DNA of 64,000 nt, taken from contig BGZK01001562.1 of assembly GCA_005406025.1 (NCBI GenBank), positions 62,001 to 126,000 of the forward strand, read 5' to 3'. This document shows positions 1 through 11,699 of the stretch, piece by piece (positions within the stretch are counted from its first letter, which is position 1; each line of letters opens with the position of its first letter). The notes beneath the pieces are model-generated. The model did no database searches, was not told the DNA's origin, and was given only the letters and a program-made list of their open reading frames with translations. This stretch comes from Eumeta japonica (lineage: Eukaryota; Arthropoda; Insecta; Lepidoptera; Psychidae). The position numbers and the translations under genes were made by a program.

Positions 1-59
1 GCCCTACAGATGACAAAAGTACGTTGTTACACTGTTTCCATGTTTCGGGCATAGAATAC

Positions 60-640
60 TTATAAGCACTTTAGTCGTCTATAACTAGAAAAAGAAGTAG
101 GTATGTAGCAAAAGAGCGTATCTTCGTGGCACTTACGACCTTTTTTTAAGAAGCGCAGTTTTTTGGCAATAACTTGTTAATAATATATTCAACCATGTTC
201 AAAATAATTTTCGTTGTAAGTATTTATTAATGGTTACTTTCGTTATTTGTTTCATATTTTTAGGAGATACGGTTTAAAAAATAGAGGGGGACACGATTTC
301 TACAAATTTCGAAGCGATTATTTCCGAAATTATTCACGTAAACAGAAAAATTGTTGAAAAACCTTAAAGTGTTTTTGAAAGAATTGTGGAAATATGTGCC
401 ACTCTTTGATATGGGATGAAAAAAATTTTTTTCAGCTTCTATGTACTGGGTGCCCCCCAAAAAATATTTATTTTTGATATTTAACCACCAAAATAAGTAG
501 CGGCTACTGCAAGACACACACTATAAATTTCATCAATATACACTTTGTAGTGCTTGAATAAAATGCCTGGGACATACGGACGGACGGACATACGGACGAA
601 ACTATAAGAAAGACATAGGAAATTATAGTTAAGATTCTGT
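60..640 (+). repeat. Dispersed repeat, copy A (inverted partner at 7430-7880)
   Basis: Non-coding. Several blocks recur in reverse complement at 7430-7880: the CGTATCTT..GGCA..AAGAAG..CAGTTTTT..CAATAAC block, the GCGATTATTTCCGAAATTATTCACGTAA block (long identity), and the AAACCTTAAAG..TTTTT..GAAATATGTGCCA block. The right end has a run of ACGGACGGACATACGGACGAAACTATAAG type, the kind seen in lepidopteran dispersed repeats related to the GGGTTCCGTA family (recalled, not searched). The 85-codon minus-strand reading frame here is a by-product of the repeat. Confidence 0.7.
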
Positions 641-1609
641 ACCGAGCGATTATGAAACATATGTTGATTTATTTTATAAAAATGTTATTAATAAATGTTA
701 TTTACACTTTCACTGTTTAACTTTATTTATAAACCCATAAACGCATATGACATAAACATGATATCAGTGCGTTATCAACATGACATAAAACCGAGTAGAA
801 GCGATATCCACAACATCGCAGTGTAGAAATATAATAACAGAGTTGGTATTTTATAGCAACAGAACCGGATAGGTGCGATTGAGGGTGACGAGATTAGCAT
901 TCTACACTGCAAGTTCTATGCATCTATAAAACTAGAATATGTACACAAATAGAAATATAGAGCTGCTCGTTGGTAAATTGGCAGGACCTGAAGTCGGCTG
1001 AATCGATTTGGCTAATTTATCCTTTTCAACGTTAGCAATAATCCGAATAAGGTTATTAGCGGAAGAGAAATTGAAAAAGTTTTCCAGGAAACTCGAAAAT
1101 CCGGGAAAAATTGAATGTGCTTTTTTCCGAACTCATGAGCATTTCCCAAGATTCGAACGATGGATACACGTAATCGTTTTATTTTTTTGCGGAATTAAAG
1201 CGAAATCGGAATTGAGATTGATAGCTATCGATATAGAAGATTAAGGAATTCAAATATATGAAAATTAATGTTTGTATGTTTCACACCTATGCATGTCTAA
1301 ATTATTGATACAATGACAATGAAATTTTCGTGATATGTTGTACGCACGCCCGAGAAGGTTACAAAAAAAATAGCATTTTCCCCGGTTTCATTCGCGTATT
1401 TGTATTGATAAACCGAATTGAACTGATTCTAAATATTATGAAAATCAATAATAGATAGCTACATTATTCATGAGTAAATTAGGGAGCTAGAATGTGCTCC
1501 TGGATTAATCTGTGAATTTATGTTCTTAAGGCGATTTTATTGATTTGTCCGTAGAAAGCTACACTATTCCCTAATAATATAGCTTATATTTTATCTTGAG
1601 ACTAGCATT
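641..1609. other. AT-rich stretch without recognised features
   Basis: I see no gene, hairpin or repeat that I can name. The small plus-strand frame at 1008-1244 has no recognisable domain and no splice context. Confidence 0.5.
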
Positions 1610-1965
1610 TTCCGTCGACTTCGTTAAAATCTGAATCTGATTGCTAGCGGAATCGAAACTGATAGCAATACGGAAAGCGAAATTGAGAAAGGGACTACGA
1701 TCAGAATAAAAAACAGGACCGGGACCGATATTGAGAATGGAATTGGGGACGAAAACGAATGTGGGCCCGCGCCGTTCTCAGATTCAAAGATGAGACCGGA
1801 ATCGGAATCGAAAGCGAAACCGCGATTGAGAATGACATCGAGCGATACAAAAGGAGAAGTAATTCATTTTATGTCCTGCTGGTGGAGCTGCGGCTTTTAA
1901 ATGTATCAGCAAACCATCCACAACAAAGAACAGAACCACGTCTTCCGATTGTGAATATTGTTTAA
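1610..1965 (+). repeat. Degenerate GAATCGG-type array with GCGGAGCTGCGGC-like cap
   Basis: Purine-rich quasi-repeat built from variants of GAATCGG, GACCGGGA and GAAAGCGAAA, followed at about 1885-1900 by GGTGGAGCTGCGGCTTTTA. The same order (array, then a GCGGGCAAAAGCTAG-like cap) recurs at about 13960-14310, 17510-17700 and 52060-52200. The 68-codon ORF inside is a product of the low-complexity composition. Confidence 0.55.
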
Positions 1966-2899
1966 TTAAGACGCGCTCTTAGAAATTATTAAACAATACA
2001 GTGCGATCAAATTCAACAATAGCTATTGTCATAAATATTTCTGTTCTATTTTAAATATCTTTCTATTGTACAGACAAATGCTGAGTATTTTCTTTTGAAT
2101 CGGTATGAGGTTAAAGTAATTAATGTGTTTCGTTAACTTGATTAAAAGTTACTTAAAAAAAAATTTGCGTAAAATTAACTTCGGGTGCGCTTTTGATCGT
2201 TGTCCAAATGAATTTTCACTTGGTACGTAATAAAAACCAAAATTTAAAACAAAGTCTAAAACGATGTGACTCAATGAAATGAAGAAAAAAACAAAGTTTC
2301 ACTTGTAACAACGCGATCCGATTGAAGCATAAATTTTGTTATTTTTTTGTCGACATATGGGACAGTTCTTGATGATATGTCATCAGATGAGACAAACCGT
2401 GACAGACAGACACTTTTGGCACGAAGCACGGTTGTAGCGCAGTCGCGATAACGAGATTTTCCTTCGACACAGATAGACCTTATCATTAATGGAGGTGTTT
2501 TTTTACAACGATCGAATCAACATTTTGAAAGACCGTCGACAAGGACAACTTTTATCGACAGTTTATCAAGAAATAGTTGTACATTATTTGTTTGATTCTA
2601 AATATATGTAATTGTTTGTTCAGCCCATTTTTGGCCGGGAATATCAAGACGAAAGGTAAAGACGTTTAGAAAAATACAGATATTTGCTTGTTGAGAAGTT
2701 CATATTAATTTATTAAATATATCTTTTAATAAAAATAAGTAATAAAAAAATTATACATTATTGGACGTTGTTAGTTTTATGAAACTATATGAATTGTACT
2801 ATAAATGCGATCAGAATAAAATCGTATAGTTTTCAAAGAATAATTTGAAATTAATAAGAAGCATTACGTAGTGCAACTAAATGTATCAAATGTAGTATG

Positions 2900-3235
2900 T
2901 ATTATTAAAACTAGCTGTTGATCGCGACTTCGTTCGCGGGGTGGTTATGAAAAATAGCAACATTTAAAAAGATATGGAAGCAGTCCTTTATTTCTTTGTT
3001 GTCTTTCATCACCCATAACAAATCTTAGACGTCATATCACGGGGTCCCTTTCTTTCAAAGCCACAATGTTTATAGTGACATTTAAATAATAGAATAAATG
3101 CTAATAAAACACAAAAAAAAAATTGTAATCGAATCGGTCCATTAGTTTTTGGGATCACTCAATTATTAACTTAAACAAACAAACACACAAACATATGTAC
3201 ACAGAAACATACAGCCAAACAGGTAAAAATTTTAA
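2900..3235 (+). repeat. Dispersed repeat with AGCTGTTGATCGCGACTTCGTTCGCG start
   Basis: It begins with a variant of the TAGCTTTTGCCCGCGACTTCGTCCGCG motif that starts a very common lepidopteran dispersed repeat (recalled). It continues through ATCGAATCGGTCCATTAGTTTTTGGG and ends in AAACAAACAAACACACAAACAT, the usual tail. Other copies or fragments of the start motif are at about 14275-14310 (-), 27335-27365 (-), 31198-31225 (+), 41862-42060 (+) and 52165-52200 (-). Confidence 0.6.
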
Positions 3236-5520
3236 AAGTAGCTGTTTTGGGTTATTATGTATGTAGCACATACCGCTGAAAAATATAAAAAATATTTAAT
3301 GTACAGGTTTGGTTTCCTTACGATTTTATTATGTATATAGATTACAATTTTTTTTTAATTTCTTTAATTTATTAACTATAATCAATAATTACGAAATCAA
3401 TTCTATGTTTTAGTTATAAATTTAAAGAGTTACGGTGATTACTTGAATAACTGTATTGTTTTTTCCTCCAACCTCTTGATCGATGATCTATCGATCGATA
3501 ATGAATCGATGATATATATATTTCGACAAATAAATTTCTTATCGTAAAGGTATTTTAAGGGTTTATCAATATCAATCGTTTTTAACACGTCATTTTTCAC
3601 TGAAAATATTTCATAAAAAAAAAGGGTTGAGACAAGCTAGAGCCCAAGGAGTTCTACCGAAGAACTATTTTCAGCGCCTGTACAGCATACCAAAAAAAAT
3701 GCATCTGTAACCCTCTTCTCGAAAACCCCTCTTCGTCAACGACGGAGTGATTATTTCTACATGCAGTTAGATGACTCTCTTGAAAATACAGATTATTTTT
3801 TTAGAAAGAATTTTTATAAAACTCGCGTGAACTCGCTCACGAAAGAATACTCTAGCTTCTTTATATTTTGTATATACTTACGTGCCATGTTGATTAACGT
3901 CTCCTTCACGATGATAACTTAATGTTCCTGGCCGTACCAGCAAAGAACAACGAATGTTGGTTTAATGCAAAAACCTTGACATCTCTATGAGTGAGTTTCA
4001 CTCAAATCAGAGAGAAGCCAATCAATTAACACTTATTCCGCTTAACACTTAACGAATTACTTCCCCGAAAATTTTTGTGACCATTTTTCTCTTCGCGTTT
4101 TCGAACAAGCATTTAGTATGTCTTTTTGTATAATGGATAAGTTTATATCTATTAATATATCAATATTCACAACATGTTTCGATGAGCGCTTTTTAGTTTT
4201 TCTAAAACGATAACGAGAATAAAAATGCAATGAATACATTCATAAAATGAGACAAATCGGAACGCTCGACGAATCTCGAATCGGTATAGAAATAAGTTGA
4301 CGTCATAGTGAATTTAAAACATACCAAAAACCCATTGTACTTCCTAAGACCTGCACGTAAAACCTACCCAACGCTGGACATAGGATTCTGAGAGAAGTCG
4401 ACACTCACAAATACGTACCTCTCTGTTACGCACCGGCGTAGGCGTGCGACTTCAATTCCGAGATCTAAGGCTATGTCGTTGCACTTATTTCCACGACACC
4501 AGTTTCTTGGGCCATAAAATGGTGAGATTCTTTAATAACGCCCGCCACAGCGCAGTCTCTGCATCCAGTTTTAGTATTTTTAAACCGACGGGTCAAACTG
4601 CAAGGCGTTACAGCGCGAGAACGAAGTACGGGTACGATTTGAAACTGTAAAATATAACAGCGGCTCGTACGTTTTCTACGGTTAATACAAAAAGACGAAC
4701 GACAACAAAATACCTCAACGCATCGAAAACTTTATAATATTTTTCCCTTAAATCCTCGTCGAAAACCTACAATCGAAAAACCAAAAAACATTACCCAAAA
4801 TTAATATCCTATGCGTTAAGACAGAAGATTGAATATTTATAAATCCATTTATTGTAAACCGGCTATAATAAATACGATTTTTGAACATTTAGCTCACATC
4901 AGTGACGTGAGTTAACACCGAATATTCATCGCGGGTTCTTAATTAAAGGTAATTAATAAGTCGTTAGACCAAATCCAAAGTTCATACCAAGCGAACGTAC
5001 AATATTGATCATCTACTACGGGGTAAAATATGATAGTCTTATCGGAAACGTGGCAGATATCACACGGTATCATTGTGATAGATATTGTTTCTCTGAATGA
5101 GTAACACGACGTCCGTGCACCTACAACATAAATACTTGAAAGTCATATGTCGTAAACCCAACTAAGTCTCGATGTAGTTAATCTTGAAGTCTGTAAGTGT
5201 ACTTGTTCGTACATGCTTTATCCGAAAGTCTATTTGGAAGCAAATTATTTTTATTTTACTATAATTGATTCAGATAGATCCTATTAAATCAAATCTGTAT
5301 GCTCTATACATGTAAGGATATGTATATGTATAAATTTTATACATATAAATACTTATTAATTTTCATTCAAACTAATAATGCCATAATGTAATATGTTTAT
5401 ACTATGTATATAAATATATTACATTTAAAGCATTTAAAATATAACCCACGAAGAATATATAATAAAAATTATCGTAAATTTCTAACGAAAAATATTAGCC
5501 GTGATTTTAGTTAATATCTT
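3236..5520. other. AT-rich intergenic stretch
   Basis: No gene is visible. A cluster of GATCGAT/ATCGAT words lies at about 3477-3512. A moderately mixed-composition segment at 4380-4660 gives only a 68-codon frame with no recognisable domain. Confidence 0.45.
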
Positions 5521-5525
5521 AAAGA

Positions 5526-5790
5526 GAACTTACATGGACTTTGGTAACCGGCTCGGAGTCGCTATGCAATCTGTCAAGTTTCAGTGAAAATTCGGCGCGA
5601 AAACTCGTAACGGCGGGAAAAACGTAGATACACGCACGGGCTGCGCGCGCAGCGACCGCAGCCAACTGACAGATGCGAGCGACGGAGCAGCTGATTTGTT
5701 TGAAGCTAAACGATTAAAAGAATATCCGTCTTAATACGTAGACGCAAGAGTCGAAAATGCGGCGACCGCCACAACTAATCTGCTCGGTAA
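5526..5790. promoter_or_regulatory. Candidate bidirectional promoter with paired E2F sites
   Basis: CpG-rich island in AT-rich DNA. At about 5593-5622 it holds GGCGCGAAAA (reverse complement TTTCGCGC) and GGCGGGAAAA (reverse complement TTTCCCGC); both match the E2F/DP consensus TTTSSCGC exactly. Leftward, on the minus strand, a perfect GTAAGT donor occupies 5533-5528. Rightward, on the plus strand, a GTAAGC donor follows a short ATG-started frame at 5757-5786. Paired E2F sites with a donor on each side suggest a divergent promoter of cell-cycle-linked transcripts. No downstream exon was identified on either side, so target genes are unknown. Confidence 0.4.
5757..5786 (+). CDS. Possible first coding exon (10 codons), gene unknown
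   Basis: The ATG in GAAAATGCGG opens a frame reading MRRPPQLICS, which then meets a TCG|GTAAGC splice donor at 5787. Unspliced, the frame closes after 7 more codons. It sits at the downstream edge of the E2F-bearing CpG block, in the position of a first exon. The 10 residues are too few to identify a family and no matching second exon was found. It could equally be 5' UTR. Confidence 0.2.
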
Positions 5791-6730
5791 GCGCTACGAT
5801 ACATAATTGATTAAGCTTCAACGAGACCTTTACAAGAATTGCTGGAAAATTAGAAGTCAACGAGGTGCTACTTTGCCCTGTACAATTAATTAATTCAAGT
5901 TTTCAAGAGTTTTCAAGCTCGTGAAATACGAAAACACCGTTGCTTACAATTATCAGCGTTCTCTTACAAAATTATTACAGGTATGAAAATCAATGACACA
6001 ATTGTTATTTTACAAGCAACCAACATGAGCATAGCGTATTCAATATAGTTTTTAAATTTTAATATCGATCGGTCAAGAAATTAAAAGAATTTTTTTTTTT
6101 AATTTTCGTCAACTATATCTATTAATAATTAAATCGATTTTAACGATGCTTGCGACTTTCTATAAATATAGGTTTTATATTAAAAATCGAATATTTTAAA
6201 AAATTATTACGATAAAACCTATTTTTTCGAAAAATATCGTTTATCTTTCGAAAAAATCAAGCGAATTAGAACCAGTTAACAATATGCAATAAAGTTTCAA
6301 TATAAATGAAACTGATTATATTGTGAATAAGATCAGTTCCTTAGTGAAAATAATATTTTTACTAAAATTCAGGAAATTTATGAGATAGTTTACTAAATAA
6401 TTAAAATTAGTCATCTAATAAACCTAAAATAACTTACACGAACATTGTTGAATAAACAAAGCAAATGAGTTTTTATCTATTTTTCGGAAACTACCTGTAA
6501 TAAGACCGAGCAAGAAATGTTTAATAATTTTATAACAAAGTTTTATAACGTAACAGAAAACTTTTTAAATAAAACAATAAATAAAAATGCTCAAACCAAA
6601 AAAAACACACTTTTACGTGCAACAAATGTTGAAAAACAACAAGCTACACGTTCACAAAAAAACTTTGATATCTCTTAAAGGTAATTAACTAGTATTTATT
6701 TGCACGGGTCTTCTTAAAAAACACTTCTGA
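5791..6730. other. AT-rich stretch without recognised features
   Basis: Very AT-rich sequence with several TTTTCGAAAAA-type words around 6190-6255. No gene is visible. Confidence 0.5.
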
Positions 6731-6744
6731 CGCATGTCGTTGCT

Positions 6745-7085
6745 TCAGGTTTCATTCACCCCGCCGGCATACCCTCCCACATTCTTCCCATCACGGGCTG
6801 CGGGTCTTGGACCTTCAGTCGTCCACGCCGCCGCAGTGCGGGTTAGACGCTATCGCCACGCATAAAATCATCGATAGATACAGTAACCGCAATCGATATC
6901 GTAACAGACACCGCGCCGCGCGCCGGACGCGGTGTCGCCGGCGTCGGGTGTCCGCCTGCGCGCGCGCCGGGGCTCGCGTTACCGTCTTACCGATGTCTGT
7001 CTGTGTGTCGTTATCGATGGATACTTTGGCGGAGTGCACGAAAATTGAGCGTTCGTTGTGGCGAAATGGACGCAATCCGAATTAA
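6745..7085. promoter_or_regulatory. CpG-rich block with DRE-like ATCGATA motifs
   Basis: Sharp GC-rich island of about 340 bp, with CGCGCGCGCCGGGGC and GCGCCGCGCGCCGGACGCGG. Three ATCGAT words lie at about 6871-6876, 6892-6897 and 7013-7018, in contexts close to the DREF/BEAF element TATCGATA of insect housekeeping promoters (CATCGATAGATA, CAATCGATATCG, TTATCGATGG). Open frames exist on both strands but follow from base composition. Orientation and target are unknown. Confidence 0.35.
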
Positions 7086-7429
7086 AACGGCAAGAATTGT
7101 TTGCAATAGTTGTGTTTAGTTTGGAGAATAAGAGAGATTTTAATACGATGCGATAAGAAGGACCCGTTGTTAGGTTATATTATGAAATGACCCGTGATTC
7201 TATCTGCGTGGATGTTGAACGGATCGAGTCAAACTTCCTTTCGATTCAGGTCTCGTTCTCGGTTACGATTCCAATACCGCTTACGATTTCAATCTCCTGC
7301 TGTACGTGTATATATATGTACACACATGTATATATGAATATATATGTATGTTAGCGTAAGTTTTTTTTTATGAAGATGTTTGTCGAAATACGTCGATGCA
7401 GTTTTCGGCTTTTTCTTGTGGTGCCAATA

Positions 7430-7880
7430 AAAACTGCAAGACATATATTGATGAAATTCATTGTATAGATGTGTTGTGTAAGCCGTTACTTAATTTAGTA
7501 GTTAAATAAAAAATATATATTTCTAAGGAAAGGTACTCCAAATATGTAATACAAGCTGATAAAATTTGTTTATCAGAGAACATCAAAGCTTGGCACATAT
7601 TTCGACAGATATTTTAAAAACCCTTTAAGGTTTCTAAGCAATTTTTCTGATTACGTGAATAATTTCGGAAATAATCGCTCCGAAAATAGCAGAAATTGTG
7701 TGCGGGTCCCTTTATTTCATAAACCTTATGTCCAAGAAATATAAAAAAAATATATATATAAAAAATTTAACTTGATACTTTAAAGATAAATTATTTTAAT
7801 CATGATCGGATATACCATTTTTGAGTTATTGCTGAAAAACTGTACTTCTTAACAAAAAATGTAGTGTCATAAAGATACGC
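7430..7880 (-). repeat. Dispersed repeat, inverted copy of 60-560
   Basis: In reverse complement it aligns in order with the repeat at the left edge of the window. It shares the GCGATTATTTCCGAAATTATTCACGTAA block, the ATATGTGCCAA block, and the CGTATCTT...AAGAAG..CAGTTTTTC.GCAATAAC block. The two copies are about 7 kb apart in opposite orientation and clearly diverged. Confidence 0.7.
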
Positions 7881-8810
7881 CCTTTTGCTGATGCTTTTTA
7901 GTTTACTCTATTTTAAGAGTAATAATCGATATACCTACTCACTTCTCTAGTTAAAGGTGACTAAAATGCATATACTTATTATGTGCGGGAAACCTGGGAA
8001 AAAGCGTGACAACCAGTGAATTCAGTTTTATATATAACATCATTTGTAATAACGTAGTTTTTAAAGTGTAGTACATTTCTTTGTACTTTGGCTTCGAAAC
8101 CCCACATTGAGCATGGTCCGACATGCTCTTGGCCGGTTTTTTAATTATTCTTGTTATTGTACTCATTGGCAATCTGTATTGATCACCGGCTTGTAACTTT
8201 TAAGACTTACTCAGGGTTCTGAATTTTCATTTCAGAGCATACATTCTTCAGTCATCAAATTCTCTCGCCATCGATATAGACGTGTCTATGCCAGTTCAAA
8301 TCAAAACGCCGCTAATGAGGTTTAAAGAAAAACTCTGTACAGGTCGCGAGAAGTGATATGGGATATAAGAAACAGAAACAAAAAGAGTTGATAAGAGATG
8401 TGTACGAGATCTACTTCCGTCTCCGACTTTGGCGCGCTATATCACTCCCTCGCAATAGCTAAATACGTGTCGGAGTAATGATAAAAAGGACCATATTTGT
8501 GTCTCGAAAATAAAAAAAAAATTAGTCGTAAAGAAAATTTTTCTTTGTCATGTCAATTGTCAGAAAATAAATTTTCTTGTCAAGAAATTGTCAATATAAT
8601 AAATTTTCTTTACAATTCTTTCCTTATAATTAAAGAAGCCATTGGTTTAGTAGTTTTAAGGTAAATACTTAATGAAACCAAACATGGATTTACATAAGAC
8701 GCAAAAGGTTAAATAAGATTATTTCCTATTATAGACGGAGAAATATACTAAAATTTGTTATATGAAGAATATTTATTGTCTCGGCTTATAATACGGAGGA
8801 GCACTACCAC
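7881..8810. other. AT-rich stretch; short near-duplication at about 8540-8625
   Basis: No gene is visible. At about 8540-8625 the sequence nearly repeats itself: AATTGTCAGAAAATAAATTTTCTT is followed by AATTGTCAATATAATAAATTTTCTT. Confidence 0.45.
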
Positions 8811-8814
8811 ATCA

Positions 8815-9085
8815 TACTAGTAATGATGCCTCAGTGGTTCGATACGCCGCTTTCAAACCAGAAGTTACAGGGTTCGATGCTGACCATGGAACAATTGACC
8901 GATGAGTTCTCAACTTAAGTCAAATTACACCATAAACTCCATGCGCCAAGGACCATGTTAGGTTTTCGGTTCCCGAGGTCGTCCTCACATTGATGACTAC
9001 TATCTCTAACAGCCCCCTAACCCGCCCTAGGTCAGCGTTGAGGCCTTAAGGTTTGAGCACTTCAATTAGAAAAAAAAAAAAACAT
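8815..9085 (+). mobile_element. tRNA-derived SINE-like element with A-tail
   Basis: The head looks like a pol III promoter: an A-box-like GCCTCAGTGGTTCGATACG is followed about 30 bp later by a B-box-like GGGTTCGATGCTGACCATGG. A unique body of about 180 bp follows and ends in a run of 13 A at about 9069-9081. A related head in reverse orientation at 15055-15125 shares GGTTCGATCCTGACCATG. It is not a functional tRNA gene, because no cloverleaf acceptor stem can be formed. Confidence 0.5.
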
Positions 9086-9400
9086 TGGGAGATCACATGC
9101 CTTGAAAGTGGACCGATTCAAAGACCTGATACGACTTTCGTTTGAAGTGATGAAACGAGGTCATCAGCAGTATATCGCACTCTCACGAAAGCTCCGGTCG
9201 AGTTTTAAGGTAGTATGTGAGCCCTCCATTCCCACAGTAAAGTTCATTGTCGTCTGTTGCCCAACCGTGACCGACGACGATTGCGCTATCGAGGCTCCGC
9301 CCGGCGGTCGTCGGGTTCAGTACAGTGAACAAAAAAACTGATGCAGAAGGTCACATGACTCCTCTTGTTCGGACCTGCTATATGTAATGTTATAAAAGTT

Positions 9401-9465
9401 TTCTACTTAGAAGACTTTTCTAAGTAGAAGTAACTTTTTAAGTTTCTCGTACTTACGAGAAACTT
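9401..9465. repeat. Two adjacent 12-bp hairpins
   Basis: TTCTACTTAGAA at 9401-9412 pairs perfectly with 9418-9429 (5-nt loop). AAGTTTCTCGTA at 9440-9451 pairs perfectly with 9454-9465 (2-nt loop). The surrounding 1 kb is otherwise unremarkable. Confidence 0.75.
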
Positions 9466-10755
9466 TTTAAGAAATCGGTAAAATAAGGGTCTAAATACTA
9501 TCAACGTTTGGTAATCTTGTATTAAAATGAATTATGCGACAATAAATACATGACAATCATTGCTATAGTACTAAGATCAGTCTTAAGATTAACTATAAAG
9601 TTTTTTTGCTATAGGACATTTTGCATGTAAGCTAATACATTGGCATACATTTGTACGTAAGTGTAACATAGATTTATCTCCCTATTTTTTCTGTAAGGCT
9701 TGTCAATCGGTATCTGTTACGGAAAGTATTTTCTAGCCTATAAAATTATGATTACCTCGAAGTCATTATTTTGCATTATCAAAGAATACGTGATGTCTGC
9801 TTCTGTTCAGAAATGTTTGTATTTTAGAATTGTGTGTTAGCTGAAGTTAATGTGAAAGCTGGATTATATAGGATGGGTATCAAAACAACTTTGTTCACAA
9901 AGGTATTTCAAAGACAGCTTAAATTGAATGCTCTCAATCAAAAACTATTGAAGTATTCTTCATTAAGATTATCACAAAAAAGTAACCAGTACTTTAGTTA
10001 TAAATAAATAAAGAATCTGTCGCTTTAAAGACAAACTGTCGATTCGTTAACTAAGCCACTGTCATTATTCTGTACAGGGTTACCAGTCATTTAAATTTCA
10101 CAGGACATGTTTCTTGACATGTAAATATTTTCAAGAGGGTTCATACTAATGCTTCACCACAGTTGGAGCTAAATGAATTTTGTTGTCCACAAACATTTGA
10201 ATATACTGCCTTGTGACATGAATGTTCTAAAAGTAGGCATCGTCCATTGACAACACATGATTAACTTGCGTTTTCATCAAACAGTAAGGCGGTCGAATAG
10301 AAATATACTAAATTTCACAAGCGTACCATAACTCCGCAACATAAGAGATACACAAATCCTTGATCCACAAGACATGTTCCTATGTAGGTATTTTAAAAAA
10401 AGAAAATTCTGCCAAAAACATAAAAGCCTTGGAGTGAAATCCGTGCAGGTTGACAACTTACAAAGCGCTATGAACTCGCCAGTTTCAGATAACAACGTCC
10501 TATTTTTTCCTCACAGTCGTGTCCGGTGATCCACTAAAGAGATCACGCCTAGTGGCATTGTCCCCCTTATTTTTTTTGCCCAACGCTGAAATAAGAAACA
10601 TCCTTTTAAGGTATATGGAGATATGTACTTCGACATGATCCTTGTTTTCGAACAACAACTTCATTTTTAATTATACAACCATATCCGTAGTTATATACAT
10701 TAGAACCGGATTCCGAATCAGCTTGGGCTAAGGATAATGCAAACGATTTTGAAAT
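9466..10755. other. AT-rich stretch without recognised features
   Basis: No gene, repeat or motif that I can support. Confidence 0.5.
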
Positions 10756-10759
10756 CAAC

Positions 10760-11140
10760 TTTCCGATTACCACTTACATGAGGCTGGGCTACCAGCTACC
10801 GATTACCACTTACACCAGCCCGCACTTGGCTCGCGTGGATGACTTTAAATCCAATCGCCTCAGTCTGAACTGTAATAATAGTAGGAGGATATGCCCCATC
10901 ATTAGGCGAATAAGACCTGACACAACATTAGGCCGAAGTCGGTCGGATTTTAGGAAGTTCGAAAGTCGAAGCGACATTGTCACACGACAAATGCGTTCAA
11001 GTGTGCCGGCCGGCGCACGCGCACGACGTATGAAATCACGACGAATGCGTTGACCTTCTATCGTACCTCGACCGGGGCGGTGACACCTTATCGTTATCAC
11101 GGCCGTAGTACATAACATTGCGTAAATCGCACTCAATTGT
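10760..11140. other. GC-richer block with a short direct duplication
   Basis: CCGATTACCACTTACA occurs at about 10764 and again about 35 bp later, separated by TGAGGCTGGGCTACCAGCTA. This resembles the TTACCACTTACCATCAGGTGGGC segment found near the 3' end of Bm1-like SINEs (recalled). Downstream lies a CpG-rich stretch with GTGCCGGCCGGCGCACGCGCACGACG. Reading frames on both strands have no recognisable domain. Confidence 0.35.
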
Positions 11141-11343
11141 TGAACTATGAACTTACAGTTTCAAAAGCCTAGTATGAATAGGTATTTATCATTCACGGGA
11201 TCGGAGAAGGTAATTAAGGTAATGCTACATTCAGAGGTTAGGTTTTGGTGTTTGAAAAGGGTAGGTAAATCAATAATTCAGTTTGCAGTGGCGGTACGAG
11301 CTTGAAATGCATTGTCTATGTTGCAGTCGCAGGTGCGGCATGA

Positions 11344-11403
11344 CGCTATCATCGAGCGATAGCGGCGTTGTAATTAGAGTTACCAAGCATCGCCATGCTT
11401 GGT
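11344..11403. repeat. Two adjacent short hairpins
   Basis: CGCTATC at 11344-11350 pairs with GATAGCG at 11358-11364. ACCAAGCAT at 11382-11390 pairs with ATGCTTGGT at 11395-11403 across a CGCC tetraloop. The function is unknown. Confidence 0.6.
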
Positions 11404-11699
11404 CACCAATGAGAATAACATAACATGAAAGAAGCTATTATTCCCCTATACATGCGCTATTTAGGGCCGATAAAGTAGTAGAGTAGTAAAGTATTAGTTT
11501 TTAAAAGTAGCCGTAATTTGTTTTCTTTGTGATGAGATTACTAATGCGTTCAGGTTGACTTGCTCTCATCACCATACAAATAACGTATGGTTTGTACTGA
11601 TATACATAATATTTTAGTTTCTGGATTTCAGATAGAAATCTGCAAAGTTGTAGAATGGCATACTTTTAAGTTTTGACTTTTTTCGTAGCATAATCGAGA

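Noticed and set aside
6807..7085. 92- and 86-codon ORFs on opposite strands
   Set aside because: Arg-rich shadows of a CpG island.
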